Origin: an uncultured Treponema sp. | GTDB lineage: Bacteria; Spirochaetota; Spirochaetia; Treponematales; Treponemataceae | Direction of reading: 5' to 3' | Assembly: GCA_937885175.1 (NCBI GenBank) | Contig: CAKZZO010000094.1 | Span: forward strand, 1-22,920 | Length of the DNA stretch: 22,920 nucleotides | Shown: one piece after another, positions 7,622 through 15,035 of the stretch | Layout: every line of letters begins with the position of its first letter | Position numbering within the stretch: the first letter of the stretch is position 1 | The notes under the pieces: model-generated | Seen by the model: the letters and a program-made list of their open reading frames with translations, nothing else | What the model was told of the DNA's origin: nothing | Database searches by the model: none | Translations under genes and position numbers: made by a program

Positions 7622-8538
7622 CCTATGAAACGAATTTGCCTTGCAGGACTCATACTGCTTTTTATGACGGGGGGGGGTGTTTTGCTAAGCAGACGCTAGA
7701 CGATGCTTTGATTCTTGTCAGTAAAGACATTGCGGAACGTTGCGAAAAACGCGAGATTATTGCCGTACTTGATTTTAAGACGGATTCCGAAGACATGGGA
7801 GCCTACATCAGCAGTCAGCTTACCACGATGATTTTTGAGCATTCCACATTGCAGGTGGTTACGCGCCAGCACATGGACAAGGTGGAAAAAGAACTTGATT
7901 ATCAGATAAGCGGTGTGGTGAGCGACAGTACGGCACTTTCAATCTGTGAACGGCTTGGCGCAAAGAAAATAGTGTTTGGTTCTCTTGAAGAACTGGACAA
8001 CCAATATACCTTACAGGTAAAAATGCTCGCTGTAGAAACAGGGGCGTATGCACTTTTTAAGAAATATGATGTGTCCCGATCTTCTCGGACGGAGCAACTG
8101 CTGCATCATGCGGCAACCATTTATAAATCCTCTCTGGGCATCATACTAGAAGCAAACAAGAATTCCATTTCTTATGTATCACCCGCTGTCGGACTGTCCT
8201 TTGACTACAGTGTTACCCGCCGTCTTTCCTTGGGTGTGAAGGCTTTAGCCAGTTATGATGCATTTGAAAAAGATAATACAATTTATACAGTTGAGCCACT
8301 TGTTTTTGTGCGATGGTATGCCGTTTCTCCTACGGGAGAGCCAAGTGCAGGTCTTTTTGTTGAGGCACAGGGTGGAGCAGCAATCCTTATGGTGAATTCT
8401 GACCTAAAAAGTACGGGGAGCACAGGTCTTTCTTTGGGATTCCGAATTCCAACAGGGAATTTTTATGTTGAGCCACTCCTTCGTGGTGGATATCCCTACA
8501 TGTTTGGAGCCGGCGTCGGCATGGGATTCAGGTTTTAG
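7619..8538 (+). CDS. CsgG/LpoB-like envelope protein with C-terminal barrel, out of frame at a G9 tract
   Basis: The ATG at 7619 (or 7625) opens a signal peptide, MPMKRICLAGLILLFMTGG, that runs into nine G (7669-7677) and then hits a stop. The rest of the gene is open in another frame from the TGT at 7678. Ten or seven G would join the two and give about 306 residues. After the join, residues about 40-150 (REIIAVLDFKTD, ISSQLTTMIF, LGAKKIVFGSL) resemble the CsgG/LpoB/FlgO-like fold of periplasmic or outer-membrane lipoproteins. The last 120 residues look like beta-strands and end GVGMGFRF, suggesting an outer-membrane barrel. The main reading frame is therefore OFF in this sequence. A TTG start inside the other frame at 7636 would lack a signal peptide and is unlikely. 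It lies 9 nt before the lipoprotein gene, so the two form an operon. Confidence 0.75.
7669..7677 (+). repeat. Poly-G tract (nine G) in the signal-peptide codons
   Basis: A mononucleotide run of nine G falls at the end of the hydrophobic core of the signal peptide. Length 9 puts the downstream 287 codons out of frame; 7 or 10 would restore them. Poly-G tracts of similar length are known contingency loci in Treponema pallidum envelope genes. An assembly length error is the alternative. Confidence 0.8.
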
Positions 8539-8547
8539 GAGGCGGGT

Positions 8548-10494
8548 ATGCGAAGAGTTTTTGTCTTGCCAGTTGTGGCACTTGTTTTTTCCCTTATAAT
8601 TGTCTCCTGTGACAATCCGATGTTTATTGGTTCGACAGGCTTGTATAAAGTTGATTTTTCTACAAACGGGGGAACCGCCCTTTCATCAGTTCGTACGAAT
8701 AAGATTAAGGAGATGCCCTATACAAGCCGAGCCGACTACACTTTTGCGGGCTGGTACAAAAAATCTGATTTTTCTGACAGTGCAATTGTTTTTCCGCTTG
8801 AGATAAAAGATGACACCACGCTGTATGCCAAATGGCAGCAGGAATTTACGGTGACCTTTGAGACGAACGGGGGAGATGAAATAGAGTCTTACAAGACAGG
8901 CATAGTTCAGACTGCACCTGACACAAGCCGGACAAACTACCTTTTTGCAGGCTGGTACACAAAGTCAGATTTTTCAGGAGAGGCGGTGAACTTTCCCTAT
9001 GCGGTAACAAAACCCGTGACATTGTATGCCAAATGGATTCCGACATATCAGGTGACTTTTGAAACAAACGGCGGAAGTGAAATCTCTTCGTTTAGAGCGG
9101 GTGTAATTGAAAGCACTCCCGAAACAAAGAGGGAGGGCTACACTTTTGTCGCATGGTACAAGGACAGCTCACTGACGGAGGCAGTTGAATTTCCTTATAC
9201 GCTCACCGCCGACACGACTTTCTGGGCAAAGTGGCAGCAGGTTTTCACGGTGAATTTTGAAAGCAACGGAGGAACAAGCGTCGCAAGTCTTTCATCGGGC
9301 TATATCGAATCTTCCCCAGTCACCACAAAATCAGATGCGAGCCTTGAAGGCTGGTACACCACATCAGATTTTTCAGAAGGAAGCAAAGTGACTTTCCCAT
9401 ACACCGTCACAGGCGACACCACTCTTTACGCAAAATGGCAGGCGGTACAATGCACGGTAACTTATTACGCAAACGGAGCCACAGGCGGAACGGTTCCTGA
9501 GAGCGTGACCGTGGATAAGGGAAGCGGCTACACGGTGAAAGGAAATACAGGAAATCTAGAAAAAACAGGATACGCCTTCACCAAATGGAACACGCGCTCA
9601 GACGGAAGCGGAAGCGGCTACAGTGCGGGAAGCACGATGACCGTAACAGGCGATGTGTCGCTCTATGCCCAGTGGGGCAAGGATTACGGGGCGATGGTGT
9701 ATGTGGAAGGCGGAAGTTTTACGCAAGGAATAGGAACTTCTGCTCACACGGTTACTATCTCAAAAGACTTCTACATGGGGCAGTATGAAGTAACTTATGA
9801 ACTGTGGAATGAAGTGAAAACTTGGGCATCAGCGCAAGAAACGGCATGGAATGTAGGCTCAGCTAATAAAGGCGTAACTACAAACGATTCCTATACTGAC
9901 TGGGAACCTGCAACGAATGTCTCCTGGTATGAGGCTGTCACATGGTGCAATGCCTACAGCGAGATGAAAGGGCTGACCCCATGCTATTATTCCGACTCGT
10001 CATATACAACTGTGTACCGAGACTATTCTGCCAATGGTCATGTTTACTGGAACAAAAGTGCAAATGGCTATCGTTTACCCACAGAATCTGAATGGGAATA
10101 TGCCGCAAAAGGCGGAAAGAATCAGAATACATACACATATAGTGGTAGTAATACAATTGGCGATGTGGCTTGGTATTCTGGAAATAGTGGAAAAGAAACA
10201 CACCCTGTAGGTACAAAAGCGGCAAATAAGCTGGGAATTTATGATATGTGTGGGAATGTACGAGAATGGTGCGGAACTTCGAATTATTCGTATTCCAGCG
10301 ATGCCCAGATAGATCCTAATTATTGGACGTATTCTACATATTATAATTCAGTGAGGCTTGCTGCCCCAATTTTCCGCGGCGGCGATTGGTCTGACTCTGA
10401 CAGTGCGATTTCTGTAACCTTCAGGAGTTCTGCTTCGTATGGAACTGCTGAAGGTAATTATACGGGATTCCGTGTAGCAAGAAATGCGGAGTAA
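8548..10494 (+). CDS. Surface lipoprotein: five InlB-type repeats plus FGE-sulfatase-like domain
   Basis: The 648-residue product has a lipoprotein signal peptide ending LIIVSC, with Cys21 as the lipidation site. Residues about 33-375 hold five Listeria-Bacteroides repeats of about 65-75 residues, each with the pattern TNGG, then GWY or similar, then LYAKW. Residues from about 381 to the end form a formylglycine-generating-enzyme-like (C-type-lectin-type) domain: MVYVEGGSFTQG, YEVTYELWNEV, YRLPTESEWEYAAKGG, GIYDMCGNVREWC and a final GFRVAR. The FGE redox cysteines are missing: the usual YRCAAR region reads TFRSSAS. It is therefore probably a binding or display protein, not an oxidase. AGGAGG six bases before the ATG supports the start. 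It is co-transcribed with the gene before it, so the poly-G state could also affect it through polarity. Confidence 0.88.
   Translation: MRRVFVLPVVALVFSLIIVSCDNPMFIGSTGLYKVDFSTNGGTALSSVRTNKIKEMPYTSRADYTFAGWYKKSDFSDSAIVFPLEIKDDTTLYAKWQQEFTVTFETNGGDEIESYKTGIVQTAPDTSRTNYLFAGWYTKSDFSGEAVNFPYAVTKPVTLYAKWIPTYQVTFETNGGSEISSFRAGVIESTPETKREGYTFVAWYKDSSLTEAVEFPYTLTADTTFWAKWQQVFTVNFESNGGTSVASLSSGYIESSPVTTKSDASLEGWYTTSDFSEGSKVTFPYTVTGDTTLYAKWQAVQCTVTYYANGATGGTVPESVTVDKGSGYTVKGNTGNLEKTGYAFTKWNTRSDGSGSGYSAGSTMTVTGDVSLYAQWGKDYGAMVYVEGGSFTQGIGTSAHTVTISKDFYMGQYEVTYELWNEVKTWASAQETAWNVGSANKGVTTNDSYTDWEPATNVSWYEAVTWCNAYSEMKGLTPCYYSDSSYTTVYRDYSANGHVYWNKSANGYRLPTESEWEYAAKGGKNQNTYTYSGSNTIGDVAWYSGNSGKETHPVGTKAANKLGIYDMCGNVREWCGTSNYSYSSDAQIDPNYWTYSTYYNSVRLAAPIFRGGDWSDSDSAISVTFRSSASYGTAEGNYTGFRVARNAE
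8644..9678 (+). repeat. Five tandem InlB B-type repeat units inside the lipoprotein gene
   Basis: Units start near 8650, 8851, 9049, 9247 and 9454. The first four are close relatives (FETNGG, then GWYTKSDFS or similar, then TLYAKW). The fifth is diverged, beginning CTVTYYANGATGG. Repeats of this kind form an elongated stalk, and recombination between them could change its length. Confidence 0.8.
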
Positions 10495-10503
10495 GGGGGA
10501 ATA

Positions 10504-11280
10504 ATGAAAATCTTTCACTATACTTCGATCGAGACTCTTGCATTGATTTTAAAAAATAGAACACTTCGTTTCAATAATGTTGCAAATGTGAATGATCCAG
10601 ATGAAGCAATGACTGATGATTTTGGTTCTTTGCAACCTTATTGTTTTACTAGTTGTTGGACATCGAGACAAGAAGAGTCAATTCCACTTTGGAAAATCTA
10701 TGGAAATAATGGGCATGGTGTGAGAATAGAATCTGATACAAGCTTTATACATTTCCGTAATGATAGTGTCTCAGAGCGAGAAATGTATTTTGTTGTCAAA
10801 AATGTACAGAAAAATAATCTAGATTCATGCTTTATAAATTTGTGGCAGAGTGGCGATTCTTTCAATCATTATTTTAGAACACATTATTCTGATGTTAATA
10901 GAATTTTTGAAAAAAATCTGTCAACCAACTCTATAACGCAATTTGAATATGATATTGAGTCTGCATTTAATACAAAGAAAACTTGTTGGGCTTTTGAAGA
11001 AGAGATTCGGTTTATTCTTCTTGGATGTAATTCATCAATTGAAAAATGTGATAATTGGCAGATTGTTTTTAACAGAATCATGTCAAAAAGTAAGAGCAAG
11101 AGGAATTTCCATGATTCTTATGTTGATTTGATTCTTGAACAAGATTTCTTTGATAATTTAAAAATTACTTGTAGTCCCAAAATCGATGATGCAGAGAAAA
11201 TTATTATTCAGGCATTGGTCGAGAAATTTGATGAAAACAAAAAGATTAAAATTACAGAAAGTAAAATTAATATGAAATAA
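10504..11280 (+). CDS. DUF2971 family protein
   Basis: The 258-residue protein opens KIFHYTSIETLALILKNRTL and continues with NVNDPDE, CFTSCWT (47-53) and PLWKIYGNNGHGV (61-73), the standard DUF2971 layout. WAFEEEIRF at 162-170 matches the family's conserved Trp-Glu-Glu-Arg segment. The function of the family is not settled. The H-Y-T start, the central aromatic and the late Glu recall the His-Tyr-Glu pattern of some ADP-ribosyltransferases such as KptA and DarT, but this is only a resemblance. A strong AAGGGGGA ribosome-binding site precedes the ATG. It starts 9 nt after the lipoprotein gene yet is sharply more AT-rich, so it probably marks the left edge of the accessory island. Confidence 0.8.
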   Translation: MKIFHYTSIETLALILKNRTLRFNNVANVNDPDEAMTDDFGSLQPYCFTSCWTSRQEESIPLWKIYGNNGHGVRIESDTSFIHFRNDSVSEREMYFVVKNVQKNNLDSCFINLWQSGDSFNHYFRTHYSDVNRIFEKNLSTNSITQFEYDIESAFNTKKTCWAFEEEIRFILLGCNSSIEKCDNWQIVFNRIMSKSKSKRNFHDSYVDLILEQDFFDNLKITCSPKIDDAEKIIIQALVEKFDENKKIKITESKINMK

Positions 11281-11299
11281 AATCGTTGGAGGTATACTT

Positions 11300-11524
11300 A
11301 TGAAAAAAGAAGGAATTGTGGCGGGAAGTCCATTTATCACTTATCAGCGGAAGGGATGCCGAATCCATACTGGGGACTGTAGTTGCATTGCAATGCATGG
11401 TGCTCCGCAAGTTTACAGTAAATACTACAGTTTTGACACTTATGACGAAGCCTGCCAATACGCAAAATCTACCGGATTGGTAGCGAAGAACTGTTCGAAA
11501 TGCCTTGACGGACAAATGCTGTAA
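11300..11524 (+). CDS. Small cysteine-rich protein, possible zinc binder
   Basis: The 74-residue protein is not recognised. It has six cysteines at residues 20, 27, 29, 52, 65 and 68. The second half (HTGDCSC, then YYSFDTYDEACQYAKSTG, then NCSKC) resembles the small zinc modules of Ada type, where a Cys, a Phe-Asp-Ser-containing helix and a final CxxC bind one metal. That resemblance is an inference. TTGGAGG before the ATG is a good ribosome-binding site. It follows the DUF2971 gene by 19 nt in the same direction, so the two are probably one operon. Confidence 0.65.
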   Translation: MKKEGIVAGSPFITYQRKGCRIHTGDCSCIAMHGAPQVYSKYYSFDTYDEACQYAKSTGLVAKNCSKCLDGQML

Positions 11525-11560
11525 AAGTAACACAATCACTTCTCATATCAACAAATGCCC

Positions 11561-11646
11561 GCCCCAACCTGTAGCAGTGGCGAAGCCAGTCGCATAGCGA
11601 CCGCGCGTTAGCAAGCTGCGAAAGGGCGGCAGCCGGTTGATCGGCG
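11561..11646 (+). other. GC-rich structured intergenic segment before the HEPN gene
   Basis: In AT-rich surroundings this stretch can fold into TGGC-GAA-GCCA (11578-11588) and, directly adjoining, GTCGC-ATA-GCGAC (11589-11601). These are enclosed by GCAG (11574-11577) with CTGC (11616-11619) and by CAACC (11565-11569) with GGTTG (11635-11639). It contains no open frame of note. It may be a structured leader, a small RNA, or a copy of a dispersed intergenic repeat. It does not resemble a tRNA. Confidence 0.4.
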
Positions 11647-11671
11647 CAAAAATAGAAAAGGAGAATCACCT

Positions 11672-12457
11672 ATGGAATCAATCAGAATTTTGCAGGACAC
11701 TTACGAGAAGTTGTATGTTCTGACGGCACCGATTTCAAATTTAATGCAGGATGTTTTTCCAAAATGGAAGGGTGATACGGGCTGGAAGCCCTATTGTGAT
11801 AAACTTCTTGATAATGTTTCATTTTGGAAACGGCGTGAATGGAGTAATTTCTGTGAACTTGATTTATATCTTTTATTACATATTTTGAAGAATTCGTGGA
11901 CAGGGTTAAAAGAATGTTTTGGGGATTTCTTCAATGATGATAATGAAAGACTTTTTGTTTCAGACAGTGAGTTTTCTGTTTTGTCTATAAGGAATACTGT
12001 TGCTCATCCAGAAAATATGGAGCCTTTGACGGCATACTACCATCTTCCTCATGATAAAACAAACCAAAAATATATAAAATATAAAAAATGGGATGAGTCT
12101 TTGGAAGAAGCAGCCCATGCGTTGGGGTTCAGCCTAGGTGAGGAAATCTGTAGAGTCCATCAAAAAGAAAAGGAAGAGCTTGAAAAAGTGATTTTTGAAA
12201 ATTCAACATCTATTACTATGAATTCTCCGGAATGGAAAAATGACATACTTTCTGCCGATGTGAAAGCAGGAATTAAACGAACTAGAGAGCGGATTGAAAC
12301 GCAATCGACAGCGGCTGGGATAATGGATTTTTTTAAGGATGCTCAGTTTCTTGGAAAAGGACAAAATATTAAGGAAGAGCTTGAAAAATATAATCTTCCT
12401 ACATTTGAGAGCATTTGGGAAAAAATTTGGTTGCAATATTACGGTTTTAGTAAATAA
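11672..12457 (+). CDS. HEPN-domain protein (Swt1-like HEPN), probable RNase effector
   Basis: Residues about 25-120 are helical and contain RNTVAH at 107-112, the Rx4H catalytic motif of HEPN ribonucleases, set in IRNTVAHPENM. The preceding ELDLYLLLHILKNSWTGLKE fits the Swt1-like HEPN group. HEPN proteins of this kind cut RNA in toxin-antitoxin and anti-phage systems. Residues about 137-211 form a second module (KYKKWDES, LGFSLGEEI, ITMNSPEWK, IKRTRERIETQ), and an almost complete second copy of this module survives as a gene tail at 17846-18067. Residues 212-261 are an extra helical tail. AAAGGAGA before the ATG supports the start. It lies 147 nt after the Cys-rich gene. A partner antitoxin is not obvious. 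The function as an RNase is inferred from the motif. Confidence 0.72.
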   Translation: MESIRILQDTYEKLYVLTAPISNLMQDVFPKWKGDTGWKPYCDKLLDNVSFWKRREWSNFCELDLYLLLHILKNSWTGLKECFGDFFNDDNERLFVSDSEFSVLSIRNTVAHPENMEPLTAYYHLPHDKTNQKYIKYKKWDESLEEAAHALGFSLGEEICRVHQKEKEELEKVIFENSTSITMNSPEWKNDILSADVKAGIKRTRERIETQSTAAGIMDFFKDAQFLGKGQNIKEELEKYNLPTFESIWEKIWLQYYGFSK

Positions 12458-12484
12458 TCTCCGCCCTGCTTGGAGTTTTCCTCT

Positions 12485-12850
12485 ATGAGAAAAATCTTCT
12501 TGTCTTTTATCATTGCTCTTTTTCTCGCCTCCGCGGTGTTCGCTGAAAAACACACTCTCAGGACAGGCGATGCTTTTGCACTTTCGCTTACGGATTATTT
12601 CTTTCCGTCGGACATATCGCTTACGGGGAGCAAGTGCTCAATCACTGCAATCAAGAAGGTTGACAAGGATTTATGGTGCTTGTCGCTGGCTGCTTTCCGT
12701 TCGGCACAAATTGCGATTCCCGTGGTCTATGAGTATTATGTCCGTGCGGGCGATGTCCTTAAAATGCGGCGGCTTTCCAATCCCATGGAGGAGTGCCAGG
12801 TAAAAATTGAGTCTGTTTCGTGGAACGAGCTGGTAATTTCCCTGCCGTAA
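12485..12850 (+). CDS. Small secreted protein of unknown function
   Basis: The 121-residue product starts with a textbook signal peptide (MRKIFLSFIIALFLASAVFA) and a mature part of about 100 residues starting EKHTLRTGDAF. The mature part has a repeated beta-type pattern and two cysteines near residues 50 and 61, which could form a disulfide. The ATG at 12485 is preferred to an upstream TTG because the signal peptide begins there and TTGGAG lies nine bases before it. No family is recognised. Base composition is closer to the chromosomal genes than to the AT-rich neighbours, so it may be resident DNA inside the island. Confidence 0.7.
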   Translation: MRKIFLSFIIALFLASAVFAEKHTLRTGDAFALSLTDYFFPSDISLTGSKCSITAIKKVDKDLWCLSLAAFRSAQIAIPVVYEYYVRAGDVLKMRRLSNPMEECQVKIESVSWNELVISLP

Positions 12851-13086
12851 GAAAGTCTAAAAGTGCGTGAGACACTTCAAGCATTGTTGCAGGAGAAAGT
12901 TTTGAAACTTTTTCTACAAGGCAAGACCGAAATCAACCCACCATATTTCACCACGAGTCATTCTTCACGGTCTCCCACATGGAGACGTGGTATTTGCAAT
13001 AATATGACGAATTGTTTGCAAATCAATGGTTAAACTACGCTTTTTTTAGCATCAAAACGACATAGCGGATGTGCTCGAAACGGTTT
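12851..13086. other. Gene-free 236 bases with two hairpins
   Basis: No convincing open frame is present. A long imperfect hairpin lies at 12887-12919 (TTGCAGGAGAAAGTTT, loop TG, AAACTTTTTCTACAA). A second lies at 12966-12989 (CAC-g-GTCTCC, loop CACAT, GGAGAC-GTG). The segment separates the secreted-protein gene from the decayed minus-strand gene that runs toward it, so these may act as terminators. Neither has a canonical T run after it. Confidence 0.45.
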
Positions 13087-14184
13087 TTAACGTGCAATAA
13101 TACGCAATGTCAGTATGATTACGAAGAAAAGAAGCGAGGCAAACACAATTTTTTTCTTCTTTAATTTTTTCTTTCTTAATTCTTTATATGAAGTGTTAAA
13201 CTCTGTATTTGCTTTTTCTACTTGTCTTCTTAGCAAGTCCGAATATCGATTATGAAAATCATCAATATATATTATGTCGCGTGTAAAAGAATTCCGACTT
13301 ATTTCTTTCAGACCATAAAAGTCAACTTCCTTCACAGTATTCGGTACTGATATGGAAAAATTAGGATATCCTGCTTTAAATCCTGGGTTATTATCTAAAT
13401 ATACCTGAATGAATTTAATACCTTCTTCTATTTTTGTAGTAAGTGATTCGTAATTTCTTTGCTTCTTTTGATAGGCTAGAACCTCATCGTGTAATTTTTC
13501 ATCTGTGTTTGCAGCACTCCATGTTTTTTTCTTTCGCAGAAAGAATCAAGTTTTGCTTGTAATATTTTTTATTGTTCTGAGATTTTTTGGAAATCTGTTC
13601 TAAAAATAAAGTTATCAACTTCCAATGCTATTAAATGTTTCTCGGAGATGTCAAAAACTTCAATTGATTGGTTCTTTTTATGCCAAAAATCATTTGGAAC
13701 ATGGGTAATTTTTATATATTCCAATTTTTCTCTTTCAAGTATTAAATCCCAAATGTAAAAATAGTATGCCACAAATTTATTTGCTTCCGCTCTATCACTT
13801 TCGGAAACGGCAGATACTTTCTTCTGCAAATTTTCAATAATTTTAGAAAAATATTCTTTGTCTTGTATTTGATTAAAAGAGTGAGTTGATATTCCATATT
13901 GATTGATAAACTCTAAGAGGGTTTCTGCCTCAAGTGCCATATATTTTTTATCACTTTCCTGTGATAAATCTTCATCTGCTTTTTTTATTTCAAATATAAA
14001 ATCTCGATAAGCTTTTTCTGCTACTTCTTCCTCAATTTTGCAAGTAAACATGCTTGCTAATTCATTCAATTGTGAATTGATTTCAAGCAAAAGATTATTG
14101 CTTCGGCGTAATTGATAATTGGCTTCGTTAGCTATAAAGAGTTTTGCTTTGTTTACTTCTAGATTTCGGTTGTTGACATTCCGA
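13087..14184 (-). pseudogene. Broken gene for a coiled-coil protein with a C-terminal membrane helix
   Basis: Reading leftward, the frame is open from about 14184 to a TAA at 13571-13569 (…FRTDFQKISEQ). The protein then continues in the same frame past the stop (KILQAKLDSFCERKK). A run of seven A near 13525 shifts the frame by one, after which it is open to 13087 (TWSAANTDEKLHDEV … TLRIIAR). Repair of both lesions would give about 365 residues: helical and charged throughout, with a lysine-rich stretch and one membrane helix (IVFASLLFFVIILTLRI) at the C terminus. No N-terminal start with a ribosome-binding site is seen and the left arm abuts a methylase tail at about 14163-14184, so the N terminus was probably lost by recombination. 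I do not recognise the family. Pieces at 13569-14090 and 13087-13335 may be called as separate genes. Confidence 0.65.
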
Positions 14185-14363
14185 TTCCTTCAGCAACACC
14201 AGAACAACAAAAGCCCATCATCGCTTTGGTAGATAAAATCCTCGCCGCAAAAAAAGCCAATCCGCAGGCAGACACAAGCAAAGAAGAGGCAGAGATTGAC
14301 AGCCTTGTGTAGGCGCTGTATGGACTGACTGAAGACGAGATAAACATCATCGAAGGCAAATAA
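14163..14363 (+). pseudogene. C-terminal remnant of an Eco57I/TaqI-type methylase or type IIG restriction enzyme
   Basis: The translation reads VVDIPIPSATPEQQKPIIAL, then VDKILAAKKANPQADTS, then EEAEIDSLV, a TAG (14310-14312), and ALYGLTEDEINIIEGK before the final stop. This is the standard end of the target-recognition region of Eco57I-like modification methylases and type IIG enzymes, where the residue at the TAG is normally Tyr (VYALYGL). Only the last 67 codons remain, interrupted by the stop. Nothing of the methyltransferase motifs is present nearby. A second, shorter copy of the same tail lies at 15036-15121, on the other side of the toxin-antitoxin pair. Confidence 0.75.
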
Positions 14364-14401
14364 ACAATGCAATGTTTGATGTTTTGTGATACAATGTAAT
14401 G
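14364..14401 (+). promoter_or_regulatory. Toxin-antitoxin promoter with two direct repeats
   Basis: TGATACAAT (14387-14395) is an extended -10 about 22 nt before the antitoxin ATG. ACAATGCAATG (14364-14374) and ACAATGTAATG (14391-14401) match at 10 of 11 bases, start 27 bases apart and flank or overlap the promoter. That arrangement fits autoregulation by the antitoxin, which is an inference. Confidence 0.45.
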
Positions 14402-14416
14402 GAATGGAGGTGATTT

Positions 14417-14626
14417 ATGTGGGCAACTCAAGCGTATGTAACTGGCAACACGGTAACAATTCAAAATGAAATCCTTAAAGAATTTGACGGGCAAGAAATA
14501 ACGATAAATGTCATTCTTCCCGAACGCAAAAAACGTAGTATCAAGGATTTTTTTGAATTGACAGAGCAACTGCATTTGAATTCTCACGGGCAAAAATGGA
14601 CGAGGGAAGAATTGCATGAGCGGTAA
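14417..14626 (+). CDS. Antitoxin of a PIN toxin-antitoxin pair
   Basis: The 69-residue product has an N-terminal beta-rich half (YVTGNTVTIQ, FDGQEITINVI) like the AbrB/DUF2281-type DNA-binding antitoxins, and a C-terminal tail ending WTREELHER that typically wraps a PIN toxin. It should neutralise the toxin encoded just downstream and repress the shared promoter. A strong GGAGGTGA precedes the ATG. The gene overlaps the toxin gene by 11 bases, showing translational coupling. Confidence 0.8.
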   Translation: MWATQAYVTGNTVTIQNEILKEFDGQEITINVILPERKKRSIKDFFELTEQLHLNSHGQKWTREELHER

Positions 14627-15026
14627 GATTTTCATTGACTCCAATCTGTTTGTATACAGTGCTGACAACGGAGAGCCTCTAAAGCAAGCAACGGCAAAAA
14701 GTATTCTTTTCGAACTATCTGAAAACGGCGGTGTGGTGTCTACGCAGGTTCTGCAGGAGTTTTATAATGTTGTTTCAGGCAAACTAAAATGTCCAAAAGA
14801 TACCGCTAAGCAGCTTGTGGAAGATATTTCTAACAATTTTATTGTGCATAAAAACTCCGTTTTTGACATTCTTCATGCTATAGACATAAGTATAAAAACA
14901 CAGTTTTCGTTTTGGGATTCTCTCATAATTTCTGCTGCAATCAGCGAAAATTGTACAACTTTGTATTCAGAAGATTTGAATGATGGGCAAATTGTGGAAG
15001 GTGTTTTGATACACAATCCTCTGTAA
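14616..15026 (+). CDS. PIN-domain toxin (VapC-like ribonuclease)
   Basis: The 136-residue product is a PIN-domain nuclease of usual size. The four acidic positions are visible: D8 in FIDSNLFVY, E48 in STQVLQEFYN, D101 in FWDSLIISAA, and D120 or D123 in LYSEDLNDGQ. Such toxins cleave RNA, often tRNA or rRNA, when the antitoxin is lost. All catalytic residues are present and the frame is intact, so the pair should be functional. Translation is coupled to the antitoxin by an 11-base overlap, with no strong ribosome-binding site of its own. The pair lies between two decayed methylase tails. Confidence 0.88.
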   Translation: MSGKIFIDSNLFVYSADNGEPLKQATAKSILFELSENGGVVSTQVLQEFYNVVSGKLKCPKDTAKQLVEDISNNFIVHKNSVFDILHAIDISIKTQFSFWDSLIISAAISENCTTLYSEDLNDGQIVEGVLIHNPL

Positions 15027-15035
15027 TCTAATATC

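Noticed and set aside
7636..8538. TTG at 7636 as the true start of the CsgG-like gene
   Set aside because: It has no ribosome-binding site and gives a non-secretory N terminus, whereas the ATG at 7619 gives a signal peptide and sits at the expected transcription start; the G9 tract explains the mismatch of frames.
8644..9678. CRISPR-like or simple DNA tandem repeat
   Set aside because: The periodicity is at protein level (InlB-type units of about 65-75 residues); DNA identity between units is low and there are no spacers.
11561..11646. tRNA or tRNA-like gene
   Set aside because: No acceptor stem with CCA-compatible end, no T-loop GTTCGA-type sequence and no anticodon arm of the right geometry.
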